Below are positions 8,672 through 17,626 of a stretch of DNA of 64,000 bases, piece by piece (position 1 is the stretch's first letter; every line of letters begins with the position of its first letter). This DNA is from BOG-994 sp049514215 (lineage in GTDB: Bacteria > Pseudomonadota > Gammaproteobacteria > Burkholderiales > Burkholderiaceae_D), in the NCBI GenBank assembly GCA_049514215.1, contig JBEKVI010000013.1, forward strand, positions 23,958-87,957, read 5' to 3'. Under the pieces are notes generated by a model that worked only from the letters and a program-made list of their open reading frames with translations, had not been told where the DNA came from and made no database searches. A program made the position numbers and the translations under genes.

Positions 8672-9778
8672 TTGCGCCGCGACATTTCATTGACTCGCCG
8701 CCGGATCCTCGGCGCGGGCCTTCTTAGCCTTGCTGGTTGCGGTTCTTTGGACCGTGGTCGGCCCGATGTCGATCGCCCCACCGGCGATGAGCGCATCCAA
8801 TCGATACTTCGAGAGACGACCACGATCGACCTGCACAGCCATGCAGGTCGGGTGATCGCCGGACGCTCGGGTAACTTCGAGCGTCCCTTCGAGCCAGTCC
8901 GAGAGCCCATGTCGCAAGGGGGCATGAACCTCATCTGCCTTGCCGTCGTGGCCGATACACCCGTGACCCGTGTGAATGCCGACCACACCATCAGTGCCGT
9001 GCGCACCCCCAGTCCGGGTGAATTGTATGAGTACGCGCAGCATTCTTTTCCCCGGGCAATGCGGCTGGTTGAACACGAGCGGCTGGCTCTGGTCACCGAT
9101 CGTGACTCGATGGCCAAGGTGCGCAAGGCAGGTCCGGCAGTCATCATGGCCTCAGAAGGCGCAGATTTCCTGGAGGGTCAGATCGATCGCGTAGACGAAT
9201 TCTATGCGCGTTTCAGTCTCCGGCACATGCAGCTGACGCATTATCGGGTCAACGAGCTAGGCGATATTCAAACTGTCCCCGAAATCTCTGGGGGGTTGTC
9301 CGCCTTTGGAGCCGACGTCATCCGCCGCTGCAATGCTCTGGGTATTGTCGTGGACGTCGCACATGGACCCTTCGATCTCGTGCAACGCGCGGCCGAGGTC
9401 ACGACCAAACCTCTGGTGTTGTCGCACACCTCGCTTGCCGCTGTTCCGAGGCCTTTTTCGCGGCTGATCGGGCCGGATCATGCGCGGATCATTGCATCGA
9501 CCGGCGGAGTGATCGGAATTTGGCCTCCCGCGTCGCGGTTTCCGACGATGACCGCGCTCGCCGGAGGCATCGCTGCCATGGTTGATGTCGTAGGTGTCGA
9601 GCATGTCGGTCTTGGAACCGACATGCTCGGCCTCACGGGGCCCGCCGTCTTCGGAAGCTACACCGACCTCCCAGTGCTCATCGAGGCGCTCCTTGCACGC
9701 GGCTTCTCGTCAGCGGAAGTCAGCAGCATCGTCGGAGGAAATTACCGGCGCGTGTTCGATGCGACGATGGTCTCTTAA
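8672..9778 (+). CDS. M19-family (renal dipeptidase-like) lipoprotein
   Basis: A 368-residue member of the membrane dipeptidase family M19, metal-dependent hydrolases that cleave dipeptides. It starts at TTG 8672 with TGAGGA upstream. The N-terminus LTRRRILGAGLLSLAGC combines a twin-arginine motif with a lipobox, so it is probably exported folded and lipid-anchored at Cys23. Metal-site motifs are visible: TIDLHSHAG (about 51-59, where classical members have HxD), the bridging Glu in MASEGAD, His in VLSHTS and Asp in GLGTDMLG. Export by Tat fits an enzyme that loads metals in the cytoplasm. The convergent neighbour starts 69 bases beyond its stop. Confidence 0.86.
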   Translation: MRRDISLTRRRILGAGLLSLAGCGSLDRGRPDVDRPTGDERIQSILRETTTIDLHSHAGRVIAGRSGNFERPFEPVREPMSQGGMNLICLAVVADTPVTRVNADHTISAVRTPSPGELYEYAQHSFPRAMRLVEHERLALVTDRDSMAKVRKAGPAVIMASEGADFLEGQIDRVDEFYARFSLRHMQLTHYRVNELGDIQTVPEISGGLSAFGADVIRRCNALGIVVDVAHGPFDLVQRAAEVTTKPLVLSHTSLAAVPRPFSRLIGPDHARIIASTGGVIGIWPPASRFPTMTALAGGIAAMVDVVGVEHVGLGTDMLGLTGPAVFGSYTDLPVLIEALLARGFSSAEVSSIVGGNYRRVFDATMVS

Positions 9779-9847
9779 GCCTGCTTTGTCAGCTTGCACG
9801 GGCGCAGTGGCGGCCGCCCGCAGTGCCCATAAACGGAAGCGCCGGAT

Positions 9848-10588
9848 CTAGTACGCAGCGGCAAGGAGCGAGCGTGTGGACCTGTCTTGAGCGGAGGCGA
9901 CCTGAAGATTGGCCGATCCCTCCTTGACTTGCTGTCCATTGAGGTACAGTGCCGTCTTGAACGCGTAGGCGCCCTGCGGCGCGCCGTCGGGAAGGTTGAA
10001 CGTGAATTGCGTCTGGTACTCGCCGCCACCTCCCGAAGGATTGGCCGGTTTGCGCGTCGTCCGAAGCGGCTTGCCGTCGGGTCCAAGGAGCGTGATCTCT
10101 TCTTCCACCTTCGGATCAATCCCATCGGTTCCCTGGATGACATCGATCGTGGAAGCCAGATCTGCGCTATCCCCCCGTCGGATCTGGTCGGCCGGACCCA
10201 CGTGCGTTTCGTATTGGGCCACGAAGCTTTGCGTGGGAACTTCGCCTTGATGCTGTTGGGTATATTCCGTGGAAACCTGCTGCGCCGTCTTGGTCTGACG
10301 CGTCTTGTAGTTGTAGGCAACGCAAATCGCAGCAGCGAGCCCGCCTCCAATCGCCGCACCTTTTAAACGGTTATTGCCGCGCGACAGGAGGGCGCCGGCT
10401 ACAGCACCGATCACGGCGGCAGCCGCAGTGTTGCACCCTTCCATCTTCGGCTGATCTTGAGGCGAAGAAGGAGGTGGTGGATTCGACTGGGCTTGCGCTA
10501 ACGCGAGCTTAGGTGACGGGCACGCCAGTGCCAAGGCAAGCGTCGCCGCGACTATGCTCCGTGTTTTGATGAAGTGCTCAATCCGCAT
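9848..10588 (-). CDS. Secreted glycine-zipper protein of unknown function
   Basis: A 246-residue protein. The start at 10588 is set by GGGGG six bases upstream. A signal peptide (about 1-34, cut near LALAQA) is followed by a Pro-rich linker, then a glycine-zipper segment (AAAAVIGAVAGALLSRGNN and AAIGGGLAAAICVAY, about 55-90) that could span or insert in a membrane, and a C-terminal half predicted to be beta-rich (about 130-246). Glycine-zipper lipoprotein-like proteins are common in proteobacterial envelopes, but this one lacks a lipobox. It stands alone between the dipeptidase and the efflux genes. No function is assigned. Confidence 0.7.
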   Translation of the reverse strand: MRIEHFIKTRSIVAATLALALACPSPKLALAQAQSNPPPPSSPQDQPKMEGCNTAAAAVIGAVAGALLSRGNNRLKGAAIGGGLAAAICVAYNYKTRQTKTAQQVSTEYTQQHQGEVPTQSFVAQYETHVGPADQIRRGDSADLASTIDVIQGTDGIDPKVEEEITLLGPDGKPLRTTRKPANPSGGGGEYQTQFTFNLPDGAPQGAYAFKTALYLNGQQVKEGSANLQVASAQDRSTRSLLAAAY

Positions 10589-10986
10589 GAATTCCCCCTG
10601 GATAACCACAAGCTCCGACACGAAAGCAGGGCGCTCTTTGGCGCATCTGGCGGGTCCAATCGTAAGGCCGCTCTTGTCAGAACGCGCCAGGGCCACCCGA
10701 ACGCGCCGGCCTTCCGCTTGAGGAGCTTGATGAAATCACGGAGCTGGCGGTCTTGACAAGAGAAATCGACGCGACCCGATCCAGCGCGGCGACCGCGCTT
10801 TATTTGGCGGCTTCACGCGGGGCTTTCACTGTCGAGACTCTGGTTGTTGCAAGTATTCCGAACACGCGGCGCTCTAAATCTGAAGGATGCCCGCGATGCT
10901 CGGACGAGCGCCGTGTTCTGCGCCGCCTTCGGCGCCGTCGTTAAATCGGGCAGGCCGGCGCTGACCTTCGGAAAGGGAGCCGTCGC
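10589..10986. other. Intergenic region between the glycine-zipper gene and the efflux outer-membrane gene
   Basis: About 400 bases with no secure gene. In one plus frame the stretch about 10690-10944 reads like coding sequence (…LPLEELDEITELAVL… continuing to a Cys/Arg-rich end) but lacks a credible start, so it may be a gene remnant or chance. A perfect 6-bp stem with a CCTT loop lies at 10920-10935, just beyond the stop of the outer-membrane factor gene. It lacks a T-run, so it is not a canonical terminator. The promoter of the glycine-zipper gene should lie just above 10600. Confidence 0.35.
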
Positions 10987-12591
10987 CTACGAGGCCGGGA
11001 TCGGGACAGCACCTGCCGGACGCGACGAGACTCCATTCGCTGCCTGCTCGCGGTTCCACCAGCCTCCCCCGAGCGCCTGAAACAGTGCCGCCGTATCGCC
11101 GTAGCGGTTGGCCTGGGCCTGCAGGCGAGCGATGACGGCCGTTTGATACGCTTCTTTTGCACCCAGCAGCGTCAGGTAGTTCACGTATCCCGCGCGGTAT
11201 TGGGCTTCGGTGATGTCCACCGTGGCCTTGGCCGCGCGCTCCGAGCGGGAGCAGGCCGCGAGGCTTTCCGCGTCGGTCGTGATCGCGTGCAACGTATCGG
11301 CCACATTCTGCAGGGCGGTTAGAACCGTGCTGCGATATTGAGCCTGCGCCTGAACCAAGGCCTCCTCGGCCGCACGTTCCCGGTGCAGGAGCGTAAAGCC
11401 GGCAAAAAGGGGCTGGGTCGCATCCCCAACCAGCGTCCAGAATGGGCCCCCCGGACTGAACAACTGGTTGACCTCCGATGCGACGCCGCCAACACTGCCG
11501 CTAAGCGTGAATTGGGGCAGCCGCGCAGCAACCGCCACGCCAACTTGCGCACTGGCGAAGTGGAGTTGCTCCTCGGCCGCGCGCACGTCGGGTCGTTGTT
11601 CGATCAATCGGGCCGGCAGGCTTACGGGAAGATCTTTGGGCAGGCTCAGCGACGAGAACTCAAACGTGAAGTCGACCGTTGTATCCGGGGTGTCTCCGAG
11701 GAGCGCCCGCAACAGATCGTGGGTCTGTTCGAGTTGCTTTTGAAGGGGAGGAAGCTGCTGCTGTGCCAGCGCAACCGCCGACTCTTGTGCTGCAACGTCC
11801 AGGCCCATCGCATAGCCGAAGCGCTTCTGGTCATGAAGTATCGCGAGCGCCTGCAGGTTTTGCTCGATAAAGGCCTGCGTCGCTTGGACCTGTTCACGAA
11901 GCGACGCTTCCTGAATCGCGGCGGCGACAACATTGCCCGCGAGCGTGATATAGGTCGCCTCCATTTCATAGCGGAGGGAGTCGGCCTGTGCCTGAAGCGA
12001 CTCCACCTGTCTTCGGTTGGCGCCGAAGACGTCCGGTGTATATCCCACGTTCAGTTGTGCCGTGTACATATTGAAGATCACGGGAGCGTTATACGGAGGT
12101 CCGTTGGGATTCTGATAGGTCGAGATCACCGATCCGTTGCCTTGCACACCGGGCGAGTTACCTCCGAGATTGCCCGCTAGCTTTTGACGCTCGGGGATGA
12201 ATTCCGCGGTGACGCTCGGATAGTAGTAGCCGCGTTGGGCTTGTACCGTCTCTTGCGCGCTGCGCAACGCGGCCTGCGCCGCGGCAATGTTAGGGTTGTT
12301 CTTAAGCGCCCGCTCCAGCAATGCATTCAGTTTGGGCGAGTCAAAGATGGCCCACCAGGTAAACGGAATATCACGGCCCATCACGAACTCTTGCTCCGTA
12401 CCCCCGGCGACGTCGGGCGCGGTCGCGGTGGCTTCAAACGGATGCGTGGAATAGTCCTGCCCGGTACTTTGCGATGGTCGCGCGTAATTAGGGCCGACCG
12501 CGCATGCGGCGATGCAAGCCACCGAAGCGATCACAGGTATCGTCACTCCGAAACGCAATAACACCCGGTTCTCCCATTTCGCCACGATCAA
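10987..12591 (-). CDS. Outer-membrane factor of RND efflux system (TolC/NodT family lipoprotein)
   Basis: A 534-residue lipoprotein of the TolC/NodT family, the outer-membrane channel of tripartite efflux pumps. The signal peptide ends in a lipobox with lipidated Cys30 (CIAAC), followed by the family signature VGPNYARP. The mature protein contains two repeats of the outer-membrane efflux domain with long alanine/glutamine-rich helices (for example about 95-125 and 395-430). At about 534 residues it is slightly longer than usual because of a loop near 60-80 and a Gly/Asn-rich insert near 135-165. It is divergent from the adaptor and pump genes, 142 bases away, and probably works with them. Confidence 0.9.
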   Translation of the reverse strand: MIVAKWENRVLLRFGVTIPVIASVACIAACAVGPNYARPSQSTGQDYSTHPFEATATAPDVAGGTEQEFVMGRDIPFTWWAIFDSPKLNALLERALKNNPNIAAAQAALRSAQETVQAQRGYYYPSVTAEFIPERQKLAGNLGGNSPGVQGNGSVISTYQNPNGPPYNAPVIFNMYTAQLNVGYTPDVFGANRRQVESLQAQADSLRYEMEATYITLAGNVVAAAIQEASLREQVQATQAFIEQNLQALAILHDQKRFGYAMGLDVAAQESAVALAQQQLPPLQKQLEQTHDLLRALLGDTPDTTVDFTFEFSSLSLPKDLPVSLPARLIEQRPDVRAAEEQLHFASAQVGVAVAARLPQFTLSGSVGGVASEVNQLFSPGGPFWTLVGDATQPLFAGFTLLHRERAAEEALVQAQAQYRSTVLTALQNVADTLHAITTDAESLAACSRSERAAKATVDITEAQYRAGYVNYLTLLGAKEAYQTAVIARLQAQANRYGDTAALFQALGGGWWNREQAANGVSSRPAGAVPIPAS

Positions 12592-12733
12592 GTGTGCCGG
12601 TCACCATGGGGCGCTTTTCTAGAACGTCGCAGCGATGGTAAGTCGCTCCCCTACGCCAATCCACTGTGATTTATCACCGTAGACAGGACTCATTGGCGAA
12701 GACGAACATACGCAGTCCGTCGTAGAGAAGAAA

Positions 12734-13954
12734 ATGGAAATGTGGCAGGCATGCGCCAAGTCAACAAGTGCGTTGATGATCGTGACCTTACTCCTTGCCC
12801 TGAACGCTTGTTCCGGAGGCAAGCCTGCAGTGGCTGCCTCCCAGAGTCCGGCGGTCGATGCCGCCAATGCGAAAGGCGAGCGCGATCGATCCGGGTCCAA
12901 TGAGGCCGCCCTTGATCTGAATGACAAGCAGCTGAAATCGGTCCATGTCGATGCGGTGTCAACGCAGGCGTTTCCTCGACGGCGCGAAGCCGTTGGGAGC
13001 ATCGACTTCGATGAGGACGTGGCCGTGCAGGTGTTCACACCCTATCCCGGCCGCATCATCGAAGCGCACGCCAAGGTCGGGGACGACGTTCGAGAAGGCG
13101 GGCTTCTCTTTACCGTTGATAGCCCCGATCTCGTGCAGGCGGAGTCGAACCTGATTGCGGCTGCGGCGGTGTTGGACCTGACGTCGGCGGCTTTAAATCG
13201 AGCCAAAGAACTCTATGGTCGCGAAGGGATCGCCGAAAAAGACTTGCAGCAAGCCGTCTCGGATGAACAGACCGCGCAGGGGACGCTAAAGGCCGCGCGA
13301 GACGCCGTGCGTGTCTTTGGAAAGTCCGAGCCAAACATCGACGAGATCATTGCGTTGCGCAAGATCGACCCGGCACTGGTCGTGCGCAGTCCCATTACGG
13401 GTCGAGTCACGGCACGTAACGCGCAACCAGGGTTACTGGTGCAGCCGGGAAACACGCCTGCGCCCTACTCCGTGGCCGACCTGTCCCACATGTGGATGCT
13501 CGCCGAGGTGGCAGAGACGGACAGCCCCTTATATCGCAAAGGGCAGGAGGTTCACGTCAAAGTTGCGGCTTTTCCCGATCGGGACTTTGAAGGAAAGATC
13601 ACCAACATTGGCGCGACGGTCGACCCCAACACCCATACGATCCTCGTACGCTCCGATGTTGCCGATCCCAAGCACGAATTGCGGCCCGGGATGTTCGCAA
13701 CCTACGTCATCAACGTCGACAGTCCCATGAATGCCTTGGGCATTCCGCTGAACGGTGTCGTTCGGGAAGGCGACGGCACCATGACGGTGTGGGTCGCGAC
13801 CGACACGCATCACTTCGTGCGACGCACGGTGCGCATCGGATTGCAGGAGAACGGCTACGACCAAATCGTCGACGGGCTCGCTCCCGGCGAGCGTGTCGTG
13901 ACCGACGGTGCCGTCTTCCTTAGCAATATGGTGAATGCAGCCGCCGTGTCTTAG
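12734..13954 (+). CDS. RND efflux periplasmic adaptor (membrane fusion protein)
   Basis: A 406-residue CzcB/CusB-like adaptor that links the inner-membrane pump to the outer-membrane channel. The signal peptide carries a lipobox LNAC with Cys26. After a low-complexity linker come a beta-barrel/lipoyl half-motif (VFTPYPGRIIEAHAKVGDDV, about 100-119), an alpha-helical hairpin (about 125-200), the second lipoyl half (VRSPITGRVTARNAQPG) and the beta-barrel and membrane-proximal domains. No His-rich metal-binding extension of the classical CzcB kind is seen. The pump gene begins 23 bases downstream, so they form one operon. Confidence 0.9.
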   Translation: MEMWQACAKSTSALMIVTLLLALNACSGGKPAVAASQSPAVDAANAKGERDRSGSNEAALDLNDKQLKSVHVDAVSTQAFPRRREAVGSIDFDEDVAVQVFTPYPGRIIEAHAKVGDDVREGGLLFTVDSPDLVQAESNLIAAAAVLDLTSAALNRAKELYGREGIAEKDLQQAVSDEQTAQGTLKAARDAVRVFGKSEPNIDEIIALRKIDPALVVRSPITGRVTARNAQPGLLVQPGNTPAPYSVADLSHMWMLAEVAETDSPLYRKGQEVHVKVAAFPDRDFEGKITNIGATVDPNTHTILVRSDVADPKHELRPGMFATYVINVDSPMNALGIPLNGVVREGDGTMTVWVATDTHHFVRRTVRIGLQENGYDQIVDGLAPGERVVTDGAVFLSNMVNAAAVS

Positions 13955-13977
13955 GACGCGTCCCAATCGGAGTATGC

Positions 13978-16900
13978 GTGCTCAGAACCGTTCTCACCCT
14001 GTGTCTTGGTCGCCGTGCCATCGTCTTGTTGGGGCTCTTGCTGTTGCTGGGAGCAGGCGGCATTGCGATCACCAAACTGAACATCGAGGCCTATCCGAAC
14101 CCGGCCCCGGTCATTCTTGAAATCACCGCGCAGGCTCCAGGCTTGTCCGCCGAGGAGATGGAGCGCTATTACACGACTCCGATGGAGATCGGGTTGTATT
14201 CCACACCCGGCATCGAGAACGTCCGTTCGACCTCGTTTTATGGACTTGCGTTCGTGCGCGTGACATTCAAGTACGGCGTGGACTACTACTTCGCCTACAC
14301 CCAGGCCGCGCTGAGCCTGCAGCAGAACGTCAATCTGCCGCAAAACCAGGTTGCGCAGATCCAGCAGTCCAGCTTGGTGGGTGAAGTCTATCGCTATCAG
14401 GTCGTAGGGCCGCCGCATTTCGGCCTCACCAATCTGCGCACCGTGCAGGATTGGATCATCCTGCGACGCCTGTCCACAATTCCTGGCGTGGTCGCTATCA
14501 ACAGCTGGGGCGGGACCACCAAGGAATTCGACGTCAACGTCGATCCCAATCGGATGCAGGCCTATGGTCTGACCCTGACCCAGGTCATCACAGCCCTGGG
14601 GAACGCCAACATCAACGTGGGAGGGCGTGAGGTGACGGTCGGGCAGCAGTCCATCAATATCCGTGGCGTCGGCTTGATCGATACGGGTGGCAGCGATGAC
14701 CTGACCCAGGGTTACAAGACCTCCGACATCGAAAAGGTCGTCCTCGCCCAGGTCAACGGCGTTCCTGTGTTAATCAAGGACATCGCGAAAGTCGAGGTCG
14801 GCTACGTGCCACGTCTGGGCATCGCGGGCCGCGATCGCCAAGACGATATCGCCGCAGCCATCGTGGTCATGGGCCGCACGCAGCACACCAACGAGATCGT
14901 GCCGCGGATCAAAGAGGTGGTCGCCACGATGAATCGGGATGGAAGCCTGCCTCCGGGAGTGAAGATAGTGCCTTACTACGATCGGACCTCGCTCGTGGAC
15001 GTGACCACGCACACCGTGTTTCACAATCTGATTGTAGGTTGCCTTCTCGTGTTCTTGATCCAGTGGATCTTTCTGGGCGATTTGCGTAGCGCCATCATCG
15101 TTGGCGTCAATATCCCGTTTGCCCTGCTCTTTAGCGTGATCCTCTTGGTCGTGCAAGGCGAAGACGCCAACCTGCTGTCGATCGGCGCGATCGATTTCGG
15201 GATCATCGTCGATTCGGCCGTCATCCTTGTCGAGAACATCTTTCGCAATTTTCAGGCGCCGCGCGGGGCCCGGCGCGCACTTCTGAAGGTCCTGGCCGAC
15301 GGCCGCTTCGGCCCTGACCCGACCGACTCACGTTCACGCAGCGGCGCGCGCACCTGGACGCATCGTCTGCGGCTTATTCTCGTCAGTTCGCTGCAGGTGG
15401 ATCGCGCGGTTCTGTTTTCCGTCATGATCACCGTGGCTGCGTTCGTGCCGCTATTTACCATGCAAGGCGTCGAGGGTCAGATCTTCGGTCCGATGGCCCG
15501 AACCTATGCCTACGCATTGGCGGGCGCACTGATCGCGACTTTCACCATCACTCCGGTGCTGGCGTCGGTTTTCTTGCCTGCGCGGGTGAAGGACGTCGAG
15601 ACGTTCGTAGTGCGCGCGATGCGTCGCATCTATTCGCCCGTGTTGCGCTGGTCGCTGGATCACCGCGCCATCGTAGTTCTAGGTGGGCTGCTGTTTCTCG
15701 TGGTCACCGGCATCCTGGCGCTCTTTCTGGGGTCGGAATTCCTTCCTGCACTTGAGGAGGGAAACTATTGGATCCGCGCGTCCATGCCTCCAACGATGTC
15801 GCTCGATGCCGGAACCCATGCGGCGGCCAGGATGCGCGAGATCCTGCTGCGGCACCCCGAGATTCTGACGGTGGTCTCGCAGCATGGCCGGCCGGACAAC
15901 GGCAGCGACGCATCGCCGTTTTCCAACGTGGAGCTCTTCGCACCTCTGAAGTCCTTTGATGAGTGGCCATCGGGGTTAACCAAGGAGAAACTCACCGCAA
16001 CCTTGTCCCACGAATTTGCCGACGAGCTCCCGGGCATCACGTTCAATTTCTCGCAGTACATCCAAGACAACGTCGAAGAGGCGATCTCGGGTGTCAAGGG
16101 GGCCAATTCGGTCAAGATCATCGGCCCGAATCTGGTCGTTCTCGAGCAGCTCGCAAGCGAGGTGATGCTACAGATGAAGGATGTGCGAGGGATCGCGGAC
16201 CTCGGAATCTTTAACGTCTTGGGTCAACCGAATCTGGACATCAAGGTCGATCGCGCCAAGGCTGCCCGCTACGGCCTCAATAGTGGCGACGTCGATGCGG
16301 TCGTCCAGGCGGCCCTGGGCGGGGTAGCAGCCAGCACCATCCTCGAGAACGAACGACAGTTCAATCTCGAAGTTCGTTATCTCCCCGAGTATCGCAATAG
16401 CATAGAGAGCATCGGCCAGATCAAGGTGGGTTACCAGACCGCAAGCGGCGCGACCGCTTACATTCCCTTGCGCAGCGTCGCCGACATCAGCGTGGATACC
16501 GGTGCTTCCTACATCTATCACGAGGCGACCCAACGGTTTATCCCGATCAAATTTAGCGTTCGCGAACGGGATCTGGGCAGCACGGTAGCTGATGCTCAGG
16601 ACCGCATCGCGAGGAACATCCAGGTCCCCAGCGGCTACCGCATCATCTGGGCCGGCGAATTCGAGGACTTGAAACAGGCCCAGAAGCGCCTCGCGGTGAT
16701 CGTTCCGATCAGCCTGATCTTGATTCTCATGCTCCTCTACGCGCTGTTCAATTCCCTGCGCGACAGCCTGCTTGCGCTATCAGGAATTCCGTTCGCCATC
16801 GGCGGCGGGGTACTTGCGCTTTTTGTCACCGGCCTGCCGTTTAGCATTTCGGCGGCGATCGGCTTCATCTCGCTATTCGGCGTCTCGGTTATGAACGGGA

Positions 16901-17220
16901 TCTTGCTTATCACCTACTACCACCAGACGCGCACGCGCGGGTTGAGCAATATCGATGCAATGTTTCTGGCGGGTGAGCAGCGCATGCGTCCCATGCTTAT
17001 GACGGCCTTGTCGGCCTGCATCGGTCTTCTGCCGGCTGCGCTCTCTCATAGCATTGGCAGCCAGGTACAACGGCCCTTGGCCACGGTCGTCGTGGGCGGG
17101 CTGTTGCTTGGCCCGATCATGCTGCTCGTCGTCGTGCCTGCCGTGCAAACCCTTTTCATGGGGCCCGAAAAGTCAGCGGCGAGAAAGCCGCCGCTTGTCG
17201 AACCCGCAGAACCGGTCTAG
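13978..17220 (+). CDS. Heavy-metal-type RND efflux pump (CzcA family)
   Basis: A 1080-residue inner-membrane proton-driven pump with the RND layout: TM1 (about 12-32), a large periplasmic loop, TM2-TM6, a second loop and TM8-TM12. The TM4 motif DFGIIVDSAVILVEN has Asp406, Asp412 and Glu419. These align with the charged residues that carry protons in CzcA-type heavy-metal pumps, so this belongs to the HME branch rather than the drug-exporting HAE branch. The metal or other substrate cannot be told. A poorly conserved, Arg/Ser-rich stretch of about 30 residues (near 430-460) sits between TM4 and TM5. The start is GTG 13978 with CGGAG upstream. The gene runs close behind the adaptor gene and ends seven bases before a small ORF. 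Confidence 0.92.
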   Translation: MLRTVLTLCLGRRAIVLLGLLLLLGAGGIAITKLNIEAYPNPAPVILEITAQAPGLSAEEMERYYTTPMEIGLYSTPGIENVRSTSFYGLAFVRVTFKYGVDYYFAYTQAALSLQQNVNLPQNQVAQIQQSSLVGEVYRYQVVGPPHFGLTNLRTVQDWIILRRLSTIPGVVAINSWGGTTKEFDVNVDPNRMQAYGLTLTQVITALGNANINVGGREVTVGQQSINIRGVGLIDTGGSDDLTQGYKTSDIEKVVLAQVNGVPVLIKDIAKVEVGYVPRLGIAGRDRQDDIAAAIVVMGRTQHTNEIVPRIKEVVATMNRDGSLPPGVKIVPYYDRTSLVDVTTHTVFHNLIVGCLLVFLIQWIFLGDLRSAIIVGVNIPFALLFSVILLVVQGEDANLLSIGAIDFGIIVDSAVILVENIFRNFQAPRGARRALLKVLADGRFGPDPTDSRSRSGARTWTHRLRLILVSSLQVDRAVLFSVMITVAAFVPLFTMQGVEGQIFGPMARTYAYALAGALIATFTITPVLASVFLPARVKDVETFVVRAMRRIYSPVLRWSLDHRAIVVLGGLLFLVVTGILALFLGSEFLPALEEGNYWIRASMPPTMSLDAGTHAAARMREILLRHPEILTVVSQHGRPDNGSDASPFSNVELFAPLKSFDEWPSGLTKEKLTATLSHEFADELPGITFNFSQYIQDNVEEAISGVKGANSVKIIGPNLVVLEQLASEVMLQMKDVRGIADLGIFNVLGQPNLDIKVDRAKAARYGLNSGDVDAVVQAALGGVAASTILENERQFNLEVRYLPEYRNSIESIGQIKVGYQTASGATAYIPLRSVADISVDTGASYIYHEATQRFIPIKFSVRERDLGSTVADAQDRIARNIQVPSGYRIIWAGEFEDLKQAQKRLAVIVPISLILILMLLYALFNSLRDSLLALSGIPFAIGGGVLALFVTGLPFSISAAIGFISLFGVSVMNGILLITYYHQTRTRGLSNIDAMFLAGEQRMRPMLMTALSACIGLLPAALSHSIGSQVQRPLATVVVGGLLLGPIMLLVVVPAVQTLFMGPEKSAARKPPLVEPAEPV

Positions 17221-17227
17221 GGACGAC

Positions 17228-17521
17228 ATGACCCGCAGATTGCGAAGCTGGGACCGCGCCGGAGCCCTTTTTCTCATCAGCGTGTTGCTCCTTGTAGGGG
17301 CCAATGTGGCTGCGCGATCTCGCACCCTCCCCGCCGCACAAGCTCCGATTTCAGGAAAAGCCTTGCGGGCCGCCCACGCCGGTACGCTGCCGGGCCCCGG
17401 CCGGGTGCGGGCAAGCAGTGCATTTCCGGTCATGCCCGCAGGCAGTCATTTGGGATCCCTGGCCGGCGAATACACCAATCGCAAGCGCGGGCTGGCCAAG
17501 GGTATCAATGGACATTATTAG
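17228..17521 (+). CDS. Small exported or membrane protein at the end of the RND operon
   Basis: A 97-residue frame opening with ATG 17228 only seven bases after the pump stop, with GGGACGAC as a modest ribosome binding site. Residues about 11-29 (AGALFLISVLLLVGANVAA) form one hydrophobic segment after Arg-rich residues, so it is a signal peptide or a single membrane anchor. The rest is Gly/Pro/Ser-rich and basic. I recognise no family. Tight coupling to the pump suggests it is made with it and might be a small accessory subunit. The frame is also continuous with a shadow frame inside the pump gene, which lowers certainty. Confidence 0.5.
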   Translation: MTRRLRSWDRAGALFLISVLLLVGANVAARSRTLPAAQAPISGKALRAAHAGTLPGPGRVRASSAFPVMPAGSHLGSLAGEYTNRKRGLAKGINGHY

Positions 17522-17534
17522 GGCGTCGGTGCCT

Positions 17535-17585
17535 AAGCGCGGCAGGTGTTGTCGAACTTTGGGTAGAAGGCCTGCCCTCGCGCTT
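17535..17585 (+). repeat. Imperfect inverted repeat between two genes
   Basis: Arms AAGCGCG-GCAGG (17535-17546) and CCTGC-CCT-CGCGCTT (17571-17585) pair over 12 base pairs with a three-base bulge and a 24-base loop. There is no T-run after it, so it is not an ordinary intrinsic terminator. It could be an mRNA hairpin between the RND operon and the next gene, or an attenuation or processing site. Confidence 0.4.
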
Positions 17586-17626
17586 CCACAGACACGCGGA
17601 CGCCAGACAAGAAAACAAATGAGACC

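Noticed and set aside
10920..10935. Hairpin GCGCCG-CCTT-CGGCGC as a terminator of the outer-membrane factor gene
   Set aside because: No T-run follows on the minus strand, and short GC palindromes are frequent in this DNA.
10753..10944. Small ORF beginning MTREIDATRSSAATALYLAA
   Set aside because: The start would be a TTG without a ribosome binding site and the end is low-complexity Arg. It may be a remnant. Described only as part of the intergenic region.
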